DNA from: an uncultured Parabacteroides sp. | Lineage (GTDB): Bacteria; Bacteroidota; Bacteroidia; Bacteroidales; Tannerellaceae | Direction: 5' to 3' | Assembly (NCBI GenBank): GCA_900552465.1 | Contig: URZO01000006.1 | Coordinates: 35,591-99,590 of the forward strand | Length of the DNA stretch: 64,000 nt | In this document: piece after piece, positions 43,393 to 53,700 of the stretch | Layout of the letters: each line of letters opens with the position of its first letter | Numbering within the stretch: position 1 is the first letter of the stretch | The notes under the pieces: model-generated | Told to the model about the DNA's origin: nothing | The model's input: the letters and a program-made list of their open reading frames with translations, nothing else | Databases searched by the model: none | Position numbers and translations under genes: made by a program

Positions 43393-43577
43393 GAACTAAT
43401 TAATATGTATGAATGTTTTCAAACAAAGAAATTCAATCAATTTTGTATATCGCCGGATAAACTCTATAAATGTTATTAATAGGGCTTTAAGTAAATATAA
43501 AAATGATTGTGCATATTGAACTTAGCTTTATCTTTAAGTGTTCGGAGTGTAATGTTTTATTTTAAAGTAAAAAGGAT

Positions 43578-44384
43578 ATGAGCACAGAAAAAATATTACC
43601 GATTGATCTCTATCATGCCGTGTCGACTGCAAATTTGACATTGGATAGTTCTTTAAAAATCATTCACGTCGAAGCCGGGCAGGATTACGATTTACTTCCG
43701 ATGGAGGCTGGGACCCTTGCTGTGATCTGCCGGAGTGGAAGGTTTGTATCTAAAGCTCTCGATCAGGAATTTACCATAACGGACGGACAAGTCTTTCTGG
43801 CTGCAACAGATGATATAAAGGAAATATCCCGCTTTTCAGAAACAGGTTTTGAAGGTGTTGTCATCTATGCCGGCAGCGACCTGCTGATCAACCGGCAACG
43901 ATTAATGTACCGGGATATTACGCCGGAGGAGATGGAGGAAACCGATCTTTATCTCCGGTTGATCCAGTCGCAGCTTGAACGGATGAGCGATGTCCGTGTT
44001 AAAGTGGTCGAATCGTTGTTGCGTGCCCTTATCTTCTATCTCCAGCAAGGGGGGAATATCGCCGACGACCGGGACAGCCGGATCCCACCTATGTTCCGTG
44101 ATTTTGCTTTGCTGATAAGTCGCTATCATCATTATCCTGTCTATTATTATGCAGAGAAACTGGGTATGACTTCTATGGAACTGAATAGTAAATGTAAATC
44201 ATATTCCGGCGTATCGGCGGCAGAATGGATCAGCCAGTATGTCTTGCTTGAGGCAAAAGATCTGCTGATTAAAACCCGTCTGCGACCTTCGCGCATCGCC
44301 GTGATGCTGAATTTCTCAAATTATGATACCTTTGCACGTTGGTTCAGGCGCCATACCGGGGAATTGCCGGGAAACTGGAGGTAA
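43578..44384 (+). CDS. AraC-family transcriptional regulator
   Basis: 268 residues. The N-terminal ~160 residues are a beta-barrel-like sensing region with helices. The C-terminal ~95 residues contain two helix-turn-helix units of AraC/XylS type (VYYYAEKLGMTSMELNSKCK, then RIAVMLNFSNYDTFARWFRR). The protein ends at GELPGNWR, where most members have PxxYR. AAAGGATATG before the start supports it. Followed after 37 bases by another AraC gene, then by the RclA-like gene, so it may regulate the redox operon. Confidence 0.9.
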   Translation: MSTEKILPIDLYHAVSTANLTLDSSLKIIHVEAGQDYDLLPMEAGTLAVICRSGRFVSKALDQEFTITDGQVFLAATDDIKEISRFSETGFEGVVIYAGSDLLINRQRLMYRDITPEEMEETDLYLRLIQSQLERMSDVRVKVVESLLRALIFYLQQGGNIADDRDSRIPPMFRDFALLISRYHHYPVYYYAEKLGMTSMELNSKCKSYSGVSAAEWISQYVLLEAKDLLIKTRLRPSRIAVMLNFSNYDTFARWFRRHTGELPGNWR

Positions 44385-44386
44385 TG

Positions 44387-44416
44387 GAAATTGAAAATTG
44401 AGAATTGAAAATTAAG
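44387..44416. repeat. Short AATTGAAA tandem repeat between the AraC genes
   Basis: Three imperfect tandem copies (AATTGAAA, AATTGAGA, AATTGAAA) in the gap between the two AraC genes, ending just before the ATG at 44422. Simple-sequence repeat of unknown role. Confidence 0.6.
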
Positions 44417-44421
44417 ATACC

Positions 44422-45267
44422 ATGAAATGGACATTCGAAAACGCTAAAATAAAGGGGCGGATCATTCTGACTGATGTGCTTCATGAAGACGTCGGCCTTC
44501 TGAAAGATAAAACTCTGTATAAGTTTATTTGGGTAAGCTCCGGAGAGGTAGAACTGGATATCGATCATCAACAAATCATCTTGAAGAAAGGACAGTTGGT
44601 GCCGCTTTCTCATTTGCATCATCTGGAATTTGTGCGGGTGGAGGGTGTTTGTTATACGTTGATGTTCAACAGTAACTTCTATTGTATACATGGAAATGAC
44701 CATGAGGTTTCTTGTAACGGACTGCTGTTTCATGGCTCGTCACATGTGCTGACTTTTGTCCTTTCGGAAGAGGAACGGCGGAAGATTGACACGCTGACAG
44801 GGATCATGCAGGAGGAATTTCAGAGTTCCGACCACTTGCAGGATGAGATGCTCCGGGTTTTGTTGAAACGCTTTATCATTTTATGTACGCGTATAGCGGA
44901 AGACAGACAAGGCGTTGTCCGGGAGAATAGTTTCCAGTTCGAGACGATCCGCAAATTCCATGTCCTGGTCGATACTTATTTCAAGGAGAAGAAGCAGGTG
45001 CAGGAGTATGCGGATATGCTTAACAAGTCGCCGAAGACATTAGCGAATATCCTTTCATCCTATCATCAGCCATCTGCCATTCGCATCATCCACAACCGCA
45101 TCCAGGCGGAAGCCGAACGCCTGCTGCTCTACACCACCAAAAGTTCGAAGGAAATTGCCCTGATGCTTGGTTTTGAGGATCAGGCGACATTCAGCCGTTT
45201 CTTTAAGAACGCAACAGGGTTGAGCACGACCGAATACCGCCGGCAGTACAAAAAGGAGACTGTGTAG
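44422..45267 (+). CDS. AraC-family transcriptional regulator
   Basis: 281 residues with a cupin-like N-terminal domain (FIWVSSGEVELDIDHQQIIL, KGQLVPLSHLHHLEFVRV) and a C-terminal AraC DNA-binding domain (QVQEYADMLNKSPKTLANIL, then SKEIALMLGFEDQATFSRFF and the closing GLSTTEYRRQYK). In the cupin part the histidines at SHLHHLEF could bind a ligand or metal. In E. coli the RclA gene is controlled by the adjacent AraC-type RclR; this gene occupies a similar place before the RclA-like gene, but equivalence is inference. Confidence 0.9.
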   Translation: MKWTFENAKIKGRIILTDVLHEDVGLLKDKTLYKFIWVSSGEVELDIDHQQIILKKGQLVPLSHLHHLEFVRVEGVCYTLMFNSNFYCIHGNDHEVSCNGLLFHGSSHVLTFVLSEEERRKIDTLTGIMQEEFQSSDHLQDEMLRVLLKRFIILCTRIAEDRQGVVRENSFQFETIRKFHVLVDTYFKEKKQVQEYADMLNKSPKTLANILSSYHQPSAIRIIHNRIQAEAERLLLYTTKSSKEIALMLGFEDQATFSRFFKNATGLSTTEYRRQYKKETV

Positions 45268-45330
45268 AAAACAGGGAATATTGCCAAATCTAAGGGTAAA
45301 ATCACTATCCTCTGAAATATAAGGGGTCTG

Positions 45331-45338
45331 TATTTTTG
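45331..45338 (+). promoter_or_regulatory. -7 element (TATTTTTG) for the rclA-like/gnd/zwf/pgl unit
   Basis: TAnnTTTG match ~98 bases before the ATG at 45436; leaves a leader of ~90 nt. Confidence 0.5.
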
Positions 45339-45435
45339 CATCATAGAAAAAACAGATCAATTAATAGATGCTTATCGGGAACAATCAGGTTAAATGAAAT
45401 GTTCCTTAAGTAGAAAACAAAGGAGGACACGAAAA

Positions 45436-46812
45436 ATGAAAAAGTATGATGCAATTATCATTGGTTTTGGAAAAGGCGGAAAAACACTGGCTGCGGATTT
45501 AGGTAATCGCGGATGGAGTGTCGCCGTTGTTGAACGCTCGAAAGAAATGTATGGCGGGACATGTATCAATATCGGATGTATTCCGACAAAGGTCCTGGTT
45601 CATCTTTCCAAAGTTGCCCAGTATAATCATTATACAACCTTCGAACAACGCGCCGAAGCCTTCCACAAGGCGATCGTGGAAAAAAGAAAGATTACGGCCG
45701 ACCTCAGGCAGAAGAATTTCGATAACCTGGACAGTAAAGATTCTGTGACTGTTTATACAGGTACCGCTTCATTTCGTTCTCCTTATGAAATAGAAGTGAA
45801 AACCGATGGCGAAACGATCGTGTTGCAGGGGGAGAAGATATTCATCAATACCGGAGCCTCGACTGTTATCCCTTTTATAAAAGGAATCGAAAATAATCCG
45901 TTTGTTTATACCAGCACTTCCATTATGGAGCTGGATAAACTGCCCCGTCGCCTGGCGATAGTCGGAGGCGGTTATATCGGACTCGAGTTTGCTTCAATCT
46001 TTGCTAATTTCGGTTCGGAGGTCACTGTGCTGGAAGGCGGCGATAAGTTTATTCCGCGTGAAGACCGCGATATCGCTGAAGCCGTGAAGACGGTTCTAGA
46101 AAAGAAAAGCATCACAATCCGGCTGAATGCTGTCGTGCAGGAGATCGAACAGGATTCGGACATGGCAACAGTCATCTACCGCGATGCCTTGAGTGGCGAA
46201 ACAATCCGCGTGGAAGCCGATGCGATCCTGCTGGCCACCGGACGCCGTCCGAACACCGAAGGTCTGAACCTGAAAGCAGCCGGAGTGAAACTGACGGAAC
46301 GCGGGGCTATCGATGTGGACGACCGCTTGCATACGACTGTCAATAATATATGGGCAATCGGAGATGTACGCGGCGGTTTGCAGTTCACCTATCTTTCGCT
46401 GGACGACTACCGGATTATCCGGGATGAACTCTTTGGCGACGGAAAACGCAATACTGGCGACCGGGAAGCTGTAGCCTATTCGGTCTTTATCGATCCGCCC
46501 CTGTCGCACGTCGGCCTGAACGAAGAGCAGGCGCGCCGGACAGGACGGCATATAAAAGTATCCAAAGTGATTGCCGCCACAATGCCCCGGACCCGGACGG
46601 TCGGGCAGACGGAAGGCCTGCTGAAAGCGGTGATCGATGTCGATACGAACCAGATTCTGGGCTGCACACTGTTCTGCGCCGAGTCGAGCGAGATTATCAA
46701 TCTGGTTGCGCTGGCGATGCGTACGGATAACGATTATGTCCTCCTTCGTGACAATATTTTCACTCATCCTTCCATGAGCGAGTCAATGAACGATTTATTC
46801 AACATAAAATAA
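45436..46812 (+). CDS. RclA-like pyridine nucleotide-disulfide oxidoreductase
   Basis: 458-residue FAD-dependent enzyme. FAD motif YDAIIIGFGKGGKTLAADL; redox-active pair Cys43/Cys48 in YGGTCINIGCIPTKVLVHLS; NAD(P)-binding motif LAIVGGGYIGLEFASIFANFG; FAD motif NIWAIGDVRGG. The order and wording closely follow E. coli RclA, the reactive-chlorine resistance flavoprotein with copper reductase activity. The ATG at 45436 is set by AGGAGG at 45421-45426. The C-terminal dimer region (MRTDNDYVLLRDNIFTHPSM) lacks the His-x4-Glu of lipoamide dehydrogenases. Only 12 bases separate it from gnd, implying co-transcription. Confidence 0.85.
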   Translation: MKKYDAIIIGFGKGGKTLAADLGNRGWSVAVVERSKEMYGGTCINIGCIPTKVLVHLSKVAQYNHYTTFEQRAEAFHKAIVEKRKITADLRQKNFDNLDSKDSVTVYTGTASFRSPYEIEVKTDGETIVLQGEKIFINTGASTVIPFIKGIENNPFVYTSTSIMELDKLPRRLAIVGGGYIGLEFASIFANFGSEVTVLEGGDKFIPREDRDIAEAVKTVLEKKSITIRLNAVVQEIEQDSDMATVIYRDALSGETIRVEADAILLATGRRPNTEGLNLKAAGVKLTERGAIDVDDRLHTTVNNIWAIGDVRGGLQFTYLSLDDYRIIRDELFGDGKRNTGDREAVAYSVFIDPPLSHVGLNEEQARRTGRHIKVSKVIAATMPRTRTVGQTEGLLKAVIDVDTNQILGCTLFCAESSEIINLVALAMRTDNDYVLLRDNIFTHPSMSESMNDLFNIK

Positions 46813-46824
46813 AACAAATAAGAA

Positions 46825-48276
46825 ATGAAAGCAGATATAGGATTGATCGGGCTTGCCGTGATGGGCGAGAACCTGGCGCTGAATATGGAAAGCAAAGGCT
46901 TTACCGTAGCCGTATATAACCGTAGCGCCCACGGGGAAGAGGGCGTCGTGGACCGTTTTACAGGCGGTCGCGGAAAAGGAAAACATTTCATCGGGACACA
47001 TTCCATCGAGCAGTTAGTCGAGGCGGTCAAGCGTCCGCGTAAGATCATGATGATGGTCAAGGCAGGCCGTCCGGTGGACGAACTGATTGCACAACTGACG
47101 CCGTTTCTGTCGCCAGGCGATGTGATTATCGACGGAGGAAATTCGGACTTTCACGACACCGAACGTCGTGTGAAGGAGGTGGAAGATAAAGGCATGTACT
47201 TCGTCGGGACCGGCATATCGGGTGGCGAAGAAGGCGCTTTGCACGGGCCGTCTGTGATGCCCGGAGGCTCGGCCCAGGCCTGGCCGTTAGTGAAGGACGT
47301 CCTACAGGGCATTGCGGCCAAGCTGGACGACGGAACGCCCTGTTGCGAATGGATCGGAGCGGGTGGAGCCGGCCATTTCGTAAAGATGGTGCACAACGGG
47401 ATCGAGTATGGCGACATGCAGCTTATTTCCGAAGCATACGCATTGCTGAAACACCGCAAGGGCTTGGACAATGACGCGCTGGCTGTCGTTTTCGACGAAT
47501 GGAACGGAGGCGAACTGGATAGTTTCCTGATCGAGATCACCGCCAATATCCTGCGTTTCCGCGATGAAGACGGAAAGCCGCTGCTCGATAAGATTCTGGA
47601 CGTCGCCGGACAAAAAGGCACAGGCAAATGGAGTGCGATTGCGGCAATGGACGAGAACGATCCGCTTACGCTGATCACGGAAGCCGTTTACGCCCGCCTG
47701 CTTTCCGCCCTCTATCCGGAACGCATAAAAGCCAGCGGTCTGTATGATGAGCCGGTGAAAGTGAATGAAGAGTTAAAGATTGAAGATGTACGGCAGGCAT
47801 TGTATGCGGCTAAGTTAGTTTCGTATGCGCAAGGCTTCTCCCTGCTTCGCCGGGCCTCCGAACATTATGGCTGGGAGTTGGATTACGGGACGATTGCCCG
47901 TATCTGGCGCAAAGGATGCATCATCCGTTCCGTCTTCCTGCAGAAGATTACGGAGGCCTACAGGAAGAATCCGGAACTGGAAAACCTGTTGTTCGACAAC
48001 TTTTTCCGCGACAAGATCCGGACGGCTCTTCCCGCTTGGCGCCAGGTGGTGGCGGATGGCGCACTCGGCGGCGGGGCTTTGCCTGCCATGAGTTCCGCCC
48101 TGAATTACTTCGACGGATTGCGCACATTACACTCGGCCGCCAACCTGATCCAGGCGCAGCGCGATTATTTCGGTGCACATACCTACGAACGAACCGACCG
48201 CGAGCGGGGACATTTCTTCCACACTAATTGGACAGGCGAGGGAGGCAACACGGTTTCCGGAACGTATAGCGTCTGA
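46825..48276 (+). CDS. gnd: 6-phosphogluconate dehydrogenase, decarboxylating
   Basis: 483 residues, the long (dimeric) Gnd type. N-terminal NADP-binding fold (IGLIGLAVMGENLALNMES, VYNRSAHGEE); substrate motif ISGGEEGALHGPSVMPGG; catalytic Lys region AGGAGHFVKMVHNGIEYGDM; C-terminal DYFGAHTYERTDRERGHFFH. Converts 6-phosphogluconate to ribulose-5-phosphate with NADPH release. Followed by zwf and pgl, so the whole oxidative pentose phosphate branch is clustered, though in the order gnd-zwf-pgl. Confidence 0.97.
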   Translation: MKADIGLIGLAVMGENLALNMESKGFTVAVYNRSAHGEEGVVDRFTGGRGKGKHFIGTHSIEQLVEAVKRPRKIMMMVKAGRPVDELIAQLTPFLSPGDVIIDGGNSDFHDTERRVKEVEDKGMYFVGTGISGGEEGALHGPSVMPGGSAQAWPLVKDVLQGIAAKLDDGTPCCEWIGAGGAGHFVKMVHNGIEYGDMQLISEAYALLKHRKGLDNDALAVVFDEWNGGELDSFLIEITANILRFRDEDGKPLLDKILDVAGQKGTGKWSAIAAMDENDPLTLITEAVYARLLSALYPERIKASGLYDEPVKVNEELKIEDVRQALYAAKLVSYAQGFSLLRRASEHYGWELDYGTIARIWRKGCIIRSVFLQKITEAYRKNPELENLLFDNFFRDKIRTALPAWRQVVADGALGGGALPAMSSALNYFDGLRTLHSAANLIQAQRDYFGAHTYERTDRERGHFFHTNWTGEGGNTVSGTYSV

Positions 48277-48360
48277 AATGACTTTTCGGGATTCCGGAAA
48301 CCTCCAAAAATGATTTTTGAGCTTTTCCAGAATCTGGCCACCATTAAATTTTTAAAACAG

Positions 48361-49830
48361 ATGAAAACAGCAAGCGATCAATTATTAGTTATATTCGGAG
48401 CATCCGGCGACCTGACGGGACGGAAGCTCCTGCCTTCGCTTTATGAACTGCATGTGCGGGGATTATTGCCGGAGCGTTTTTGCATCCTGGGTGCAGCCCG
48501 CACGGATTATTCAGACGACGAATACCGTGTCCTCGAGAAGGCACACATCCGGGAAGCCCTGAAAAAGAAAGAGGTGGACGAAGCCGAACTGGACAACTTC
48601 CTCCGCCGCGTCTTTTACCTCTCGTTCGATTCGACCAACGCCGCCGAATATGGCAAACTGAAGGATCGTATCCACCAGCTACAGCACGAGGAGCAGTTGC
48701 CGGACAAGATCATCTACTATCTTGCCACGCCGCCCCTGATGTATGAACTGATCCCAACCTGCCTGAAAGAAAGCGGGCTAAACGTTCCGGAGAAAGCGGA
48801 CGGCTGGCGCCGGGTGATCGTGGAGAAGCCTTTCGGCACGAGCCTCGAATCGGCACAGAAACTGAACAAACATCTTTGTCACATCTTTGACGAAGAAGAA
48901 ATCTACCGTATCGACCATTATCTGGGAAAAGAGACGGTGCAGAACATCCTGGTGCTCCGCTTTTCCAACGGCATATTCGAGCCGCTGTGGAACCGCAACT
49001 ACATCGATTCGATCGAGATCAGCGCCTCCGAAACATTAGGCGTAGAGAATCGGGGAAAGTATTATGACGGAGCAGGCGCCCTGCGCGACATGATCCAGAA
49101 CCATTTGATGCAGCTCATGGCGTTTACGGCTATGGAGTCGCCTTCGGTTTTCGACCCGGAGCCGATCCGCGACGAGATCGTGAAGGTCTTCCGCGCCCTG
49201 CGTCCTTATAAGACGCACGATATGGACCACCTGATCGTCCGCGGCCAGTACGACGGATACCGGACGGAGAAGAATGTCGCCCCCGACTCGACAACAGAGA
49301 CATATGTCGCCATGAAGATGTTCATCGACAATTGGCGTTGGAGCGATGTCCCTTTCTATATCTTTACAGGCAAGAAGTTGCCGGAAAAGAGTTCGGAGAT
49401 CGTGGTGAACTTCAAGTCGACGCCTCATCAGCTGTTCGCCGGACAGTGTTCGGGAGGTTCTTGCAACAAGCTGATCATCCGCATCCAGCCGGACGAGAGC
49501 ATCACGCTGAAGTTCGGCCTGAAGATGCCGGGTGCCGGTTTTACGGTGAAGCAGGTGGGAATGGATTTCCGCTATGACTCGCTCTCGAAAAGCTATCTGC
49601 CGGACGCCTATGAACGCCTCTTGCTGGATGCCATGCTGGGCGACTCGACTTTGTATGCCCGCAGCGATGCCTTGGAAGCCAGCTGGCGCCTGATTGACCC
49701 GATCCTTCACCACTGGAAAGAAGAAGGAGCGAAGAACCTCTTCTTCTACGCCCCCGGCGAAGATGGTCCGCTCGAAAAAGCCCGCTTGGGCATGGTGCCG
49801 AAGGATTGCCCTTGCCAGACTTGCGGGTAA
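48361..49830 (+). CDS. zwf: Glucose-6-phosphate 1-dehydrogenase
   Basis: 489 residues from the ATG at 48361 (an earlier in-frame ATG at 48310 would add an unusual leader). NADP motif VIFGASGDLTGRKLLPSLY, substrate motif RIDHYLGKETVQNILVLRFS, and GAGALRDMIQNHLMQLMAF are all present. First enzyme of the oxidative pentose phosphate pathway and its main NADPH source. The 84-base gap to gnd has no clear terminator or promoter, consistent with one transcript. Confidence 0.96.
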   Translation: MKTASDQLLVIFGASGDLTGRKLLPSLYELHVRGLLPERFCILGAARTDYSDDEYRVLEKAHIREALKKKEVDEAELDNFLRRVFYLSFDSTNAAEYGKLKDRIHQLQHEEQLPDKIIYYLATPPLMYELIPTCLKESGLNVPEKADGWRRVIVEKPFGTSLESAQKLNKHLCHIFDEEEIYRIDHYLGKETVQNILVLRFSNGIFEPLWNRNYIDSIEISASETLGVENRGKYYDGAGALRDMIQNHLMQLMAFTAMESPSVFDPEPIRDEIVKVFRALRPYKTHDMDHLIVRGQYDGYRTEKNVAPDSTTETYVAMKMFIDNWRWSDVPFYIFTGKKLPEKSSEIVVNFKSTPHQLFAGQCSGGSCNKLIIRIQPDESITLKFGLKMPGAGFTVKQVGMDFRYDSLSKSYLPDAYERLLLDAMLGDSTLYARSDALEASWRLIDPILHHWKEEGAKNLFFYAPGEDGPLEKARLGMVPKDCPCQTCG

Positions 49831-49833
49831 TAA

Positions 49834-49934
49834 TTTGCCAATGTGCAAATATGGCGCTTCGCTAAATGTGCCAATGAGAGTGTATTGCTTACATTGGCAT
49901 ATTGGCACATTATCACATTAACACATTATTCATT
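49834..49934. repeat. Cluster of ATTGGCACATT-type short repeats between zwf and pgl
   Basis: Contains AATGTGCCAAT at 49865-49875 and its exact inverse ATTGGCACATT at 49901-49911, plus partial copies (CAATGTGCAAAT, CATTGGCAT, ATCACATT, AACACATT). Two more exact ATTGGCACATT copies flank the glnS/TPR gap at 60229 and 60245. Confidence 0.7.
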
Positions 49935-50639
49935 ATGAAAATAGAGAATTTTAAAACCGATAAAGAAGCCCTTCAGGCCATGACATCCTGCCTGATCGGG
50001 TATATGGAACGGAAGACGGACGGTCATCCTTTCAATCTGGCCCTGTCGGGAGGAGAGACAGCAAAGAAGATGTTCGCCCTTTGGGTGGAAGAATATAAAG
50101 AGAGGATCGATTGGGATAATATCCGTTTCTTCTGGGTGGACGAACGCTGTGTTCCGCCGACTGATCCGGACAGCAATTATGGCCATGCGAACGAGCTTTT
50201 GTTTAAGCCGCTGCATATCCCTGAAGATCATGTGCACCGCATTCACGGCGAAGTGGAGCCGGGGACGGAAGCGATGCGCTATTCACGCATTGTAAAGGAA
50301 TACCTCCCCCGTCACGGACAGTTGCCCTATTTCGATTGCATTATCTTGGGAATCGGCGGAGATGCGCATACGGCATCCATTTTCCCGGACACATTGCCGC
50401 TTCTGACCGATAGCCGCAATTACGCTGTGTCGCAGCATCCGGGAACAAGTCAATTCCGTATCACGATGACCGGTCCGCTGATCCTGAACGATTCGCCTTT
50501 GCTGGTTCCCGTCCTGGGCGTCGGAAAGCAGGAAATGCTGGAGGAACTGAAAAAAGGCTATTCCCCTACAAATCCAACGCCTGCCGCCTATATCCTGACA
50601 CATGCGGTGGAGGCGGTCGTTTATACCACGACTGTATAG
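49935..50639 (+). CDS. pgl: 6-phosphogluconolactonase
   Basis: 234 residues from the ATG at 49935; the earlier in-frame ATG at 49902 lies in repeat sequence. DevB/SOL-type lactonase: NLALSGGETAKKMFALW, IRFFWVDERCVPPTDPDSNY, DCIILGIGGDAHTASIFPDT. Hydrolyses 6-phosphogluconolactone between the Zwf and Gnd steps. Third pentose phosphate gene in a row. Confidence 0.95.
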   Translation: MKIENFKTDKEALQAMTSCLIGYMERKTDGHPFNLALSGGETAKKMFALWVEEYKERIDWDNIRFFWVDERCVPPTDPDSNYGHANELLFKPLHIPEDHVHRIHGEVEPGTEAMRYSRIVKEYLPRHGQLPYFDCIILGIGGDAHTASIFPDTLPLLTDSRNYAVSQHPGTSQFRITMTGPLILNDSPLLVPVLGVGKQEMLEELKKGYSPTNPTPAAYILTHAVEAVVYTTTV

Positions 50640-50733
50640 ACGTTCCCTGATTCTTCAGGGCTGCATTCGGATAGTTCAACCCCGAATCGGGCAGCTTTAA
50701 ACGATTCTTATTTCAAGGCAGAGATACGCTGGA

Positions 50734-50741
50734 TATCTTTG
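50734..50741 (+). promoter_or_regulatory. -7 element (TATCTTTG) for the metal efflux operon
   Basis: TAnnTTTG match 28 bases before the ATG at 50769. Confidence 0.5.
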
Positions 50742-50768
50742 CCTTTGTTATTTTAAATAGATGAATAT

Positions 50769-53700
50769 ATGTTTAAAGCAATTGTCCGTTTTTCTGTCCG
50801 GAAAAAACTGTTTGTGGGATTGACGGCCCTGTTCCTGTTGATTGGAGGAATCTATGCAATGCTGACGCTTCCGATCGATGCCGTCCCGGACATCACCAAT
50901 AATCAGGTGCAGATTGTGACCGTTTCGCCGACACTGGCTCCGCAGGAAGTGGAGCAGCTGATCACCTTTCCGATTGAGATCGCGATGAGCAATATTATGA
51001 ATGTGGAAGAGATCCGTTCCGTTTCCCGGTTCGGACTTTCGCTCGTTACGGTTGTCTTTAAGGAAAGCGTGCCGACGCTCGATGCCCGGCAGCTTATCAA
51101 CGAGCAGATACAGGCGGTGTCCGGTGAAATCCCTTCCGAACTGGGAATGCCTGAGCTAATGCCGATCACGACGGGATTGGGGGAGATTTACCAGTATATA
51201 TTGAAAGTCGCGCCGGGCTACGAAAAGGAATATGACGCCATGGAACTGCGTACAATCCAGGACTGGATCGTGAAACGGCAGCTTTCCGGCATTCCCGGCA
51301 TCGTGGAGATCAATAGCTTCGGCGGCTATCTGAAGCAATACGAAGTGGCGGTCGATCCGGACGCCCTCTATTCGCTGAACATCACAATCGGGGAGGTGTT
51401 TGAGGCATTGAACCGCAATAATCAGAATACCGGCGGCAGTTATATCGAAAAGGTGAACCGGGCCTATTATATCCGTTCGGAAGGAATGATCAGCCGGACA
51501 AAAGACATCGAACGCATCGTGATCACTAACCGGGGAGGAATCCCGATCCACATCAGTGATGTGGGGACAGTCCGTTTCGGTGCCCCGAAGCGTTTTGGAG
51601 CGATGACGATGGATGGCGCCGGAGAATGTGTCGGCGGGATCGCCATGATGCTGAAGGGAGCCAATGCCAACGTGGTGACGAAAGAGCTGGAAGCCCGCGT
51701 GGAAAAGGTGCAGAAGATGTTGCCGGAAGGGATAAGCGTCGAGCCCTATTTGAACCGGTCGGAGTTGGTGAACCGGAATATCTCGACTGTCGTCAGGAAT
51801 CTGATCGAAGGCGCATTGATCGTGTTTATCGTTCTGATGCTGTTTTTGGGGAATGCCCGGGCGGGATTGATTGTCGCTTCGGTGATCCCGTTGGCGATGT
51901 TGTTTGCATTCATTATGATGCGCCTGTTCGGAGTGTCCGCCAATCTGATGAGTTTGGGGGCGATTGATTTCGGTATTGTTGTGGACGGTTCGATTGTGAT
52001 TGTCGAAGGCGTCCTGGCGCATCTTTACACCCGCCGTCTGGCGGGCCGGACGCTGTCGCGGGCGGAAATGGATGCCGAGGTCGAAGCCGGTGCGGGCGGT
52101 GTCGTGCGGAGCGCTACTTTTGCCGTCTTCATTATCCTGATTGTCTTTTTCCCGATCCTGACACTTTCGGGGATCGAAGGGAAATATTTTACGCCGATGG
52201 CGAAGACGCTGGTGTTCTGCATCATCGGCGCCCTGATCCTTTCGCTGACTTATGTGCCGATGATGGCATCCCTGTTCCTGAAACGGACGATTTCGGTGAA
52301 ACCGACATTTGCCGACCGCTTTTTTGCCGGTTTGAATAAGATATATAAACATGGCCTGGATTTCTGCCTGCATCACATTGGCGTGACAGTCGTTTCCGCC
52401 TTTGCCTTGCTTGCCGCTTCCCTGCTGCTCTTTACCCGGCTGGGCGCCGAGTTTATCCCGACGCTCGACGAAGGCGATTTCGCCATGCAGATGACGCTTC
52501 CGGCCGGTAGCTCGCTGACACAAAGCATAGAGTTGTCCCGCCAGGCACAAAAGGTGTTGAAGGATAAATTTCCGGAGATCAAACATGTCGTGGCTAAAAT
52601 CGGTACGGCAGAAGTTCCCACCGACCCGATGGCTGTGGAGGATGCAGACGTGATGATCATCATGAAGCCTTTTAAGGAATGGACATCCGCCTCAAGCCGT
52701 GCCGAAATGGTAGAAAAGATGAAAGCGGCCCTCGAACCGATCACCGGCGCCGAGTTTAACTTCAGCCAGCCGATCCAGTTACGCTTTAACGAGTTGATGA
52801 CGGGAGCCAAAGCGGATATCGCGATCAAACTGTATGGAGAAGATATGGAAGAGCTATATGCCAAAGCGAAGGAAGCATCCAAATTCGTGGAGAAAGTGCC
52901 CGGTGCATCCGACGTCATTGTCGAACAGGCAATGGGACTCCCGCAGTTAGTCGTGAAATACGACCGCGCCCGGATTGCCCGTTACGGGATGAATATAGAG
53001 GAACTGAATACGATTATCCGGACAGCTTATGCCGGTGAAGCCGCCGGCGTAGTGTTTGAGAACGAACGCCGTTTCGATCTCGTTGTCCGCCTGGACAAGG
53101 AAAAGGTGGCGGATCTGAATCTTGACAAACTGTTCGTCCGTACTGCTGAAGGCGTGCAGATTCCGGTAGGAGAGGTTGCAAACATCGAACTGGTGAACGG
53201 TCCGTTGCAAATTAACCGGGATGCGACGAAGCGGCGTGTCGTGATCGGGGTGAATGTGCGCGATGCGGACATCCAGCAGGTCGTTGCCGATATCCAGTCG
53301 ACGTTGGAGAAGAATATCAAGCTCAGTCCCGGCTACTATTTCGAGTACGGCGGTCAGTTCGAGAACCTGCAGAATGCGATCGATACGCTGTTGATCGTGA
53401 TTCCGGTGGCTCTGTCATTGATCCTGCTACTGCTGTTCTTTGCTTTCAAGAGCGTGACTTATACGCTGGTGGTCTTTTCGACTGTGCCGCTGTCGCTGAT
53501 CGGGGGGATTGTAGCGCTCTGGCTGCGTGGATTGCCATTCAGTATTTCGGCCGGCGTCGGCTTCATTGCGCTGTTCGGGGTTGCCGTGCTGAATGGTATC
53601 TTGATGATTAATCATTTCAATGACTTGCGGAAACAAACAAAATATCAGATGACGACAAATAAGATTATAACGAAAGGATGCCCGCACCTGTTGCGTCCGG

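Noticed and set aside
51156..52586. 476-codon open frame opposite the RND pump gene
   Set aside because: Antisense shadow of a strongly conserved gene. The product is His/Gln/Arg-rich with no domain pattern.
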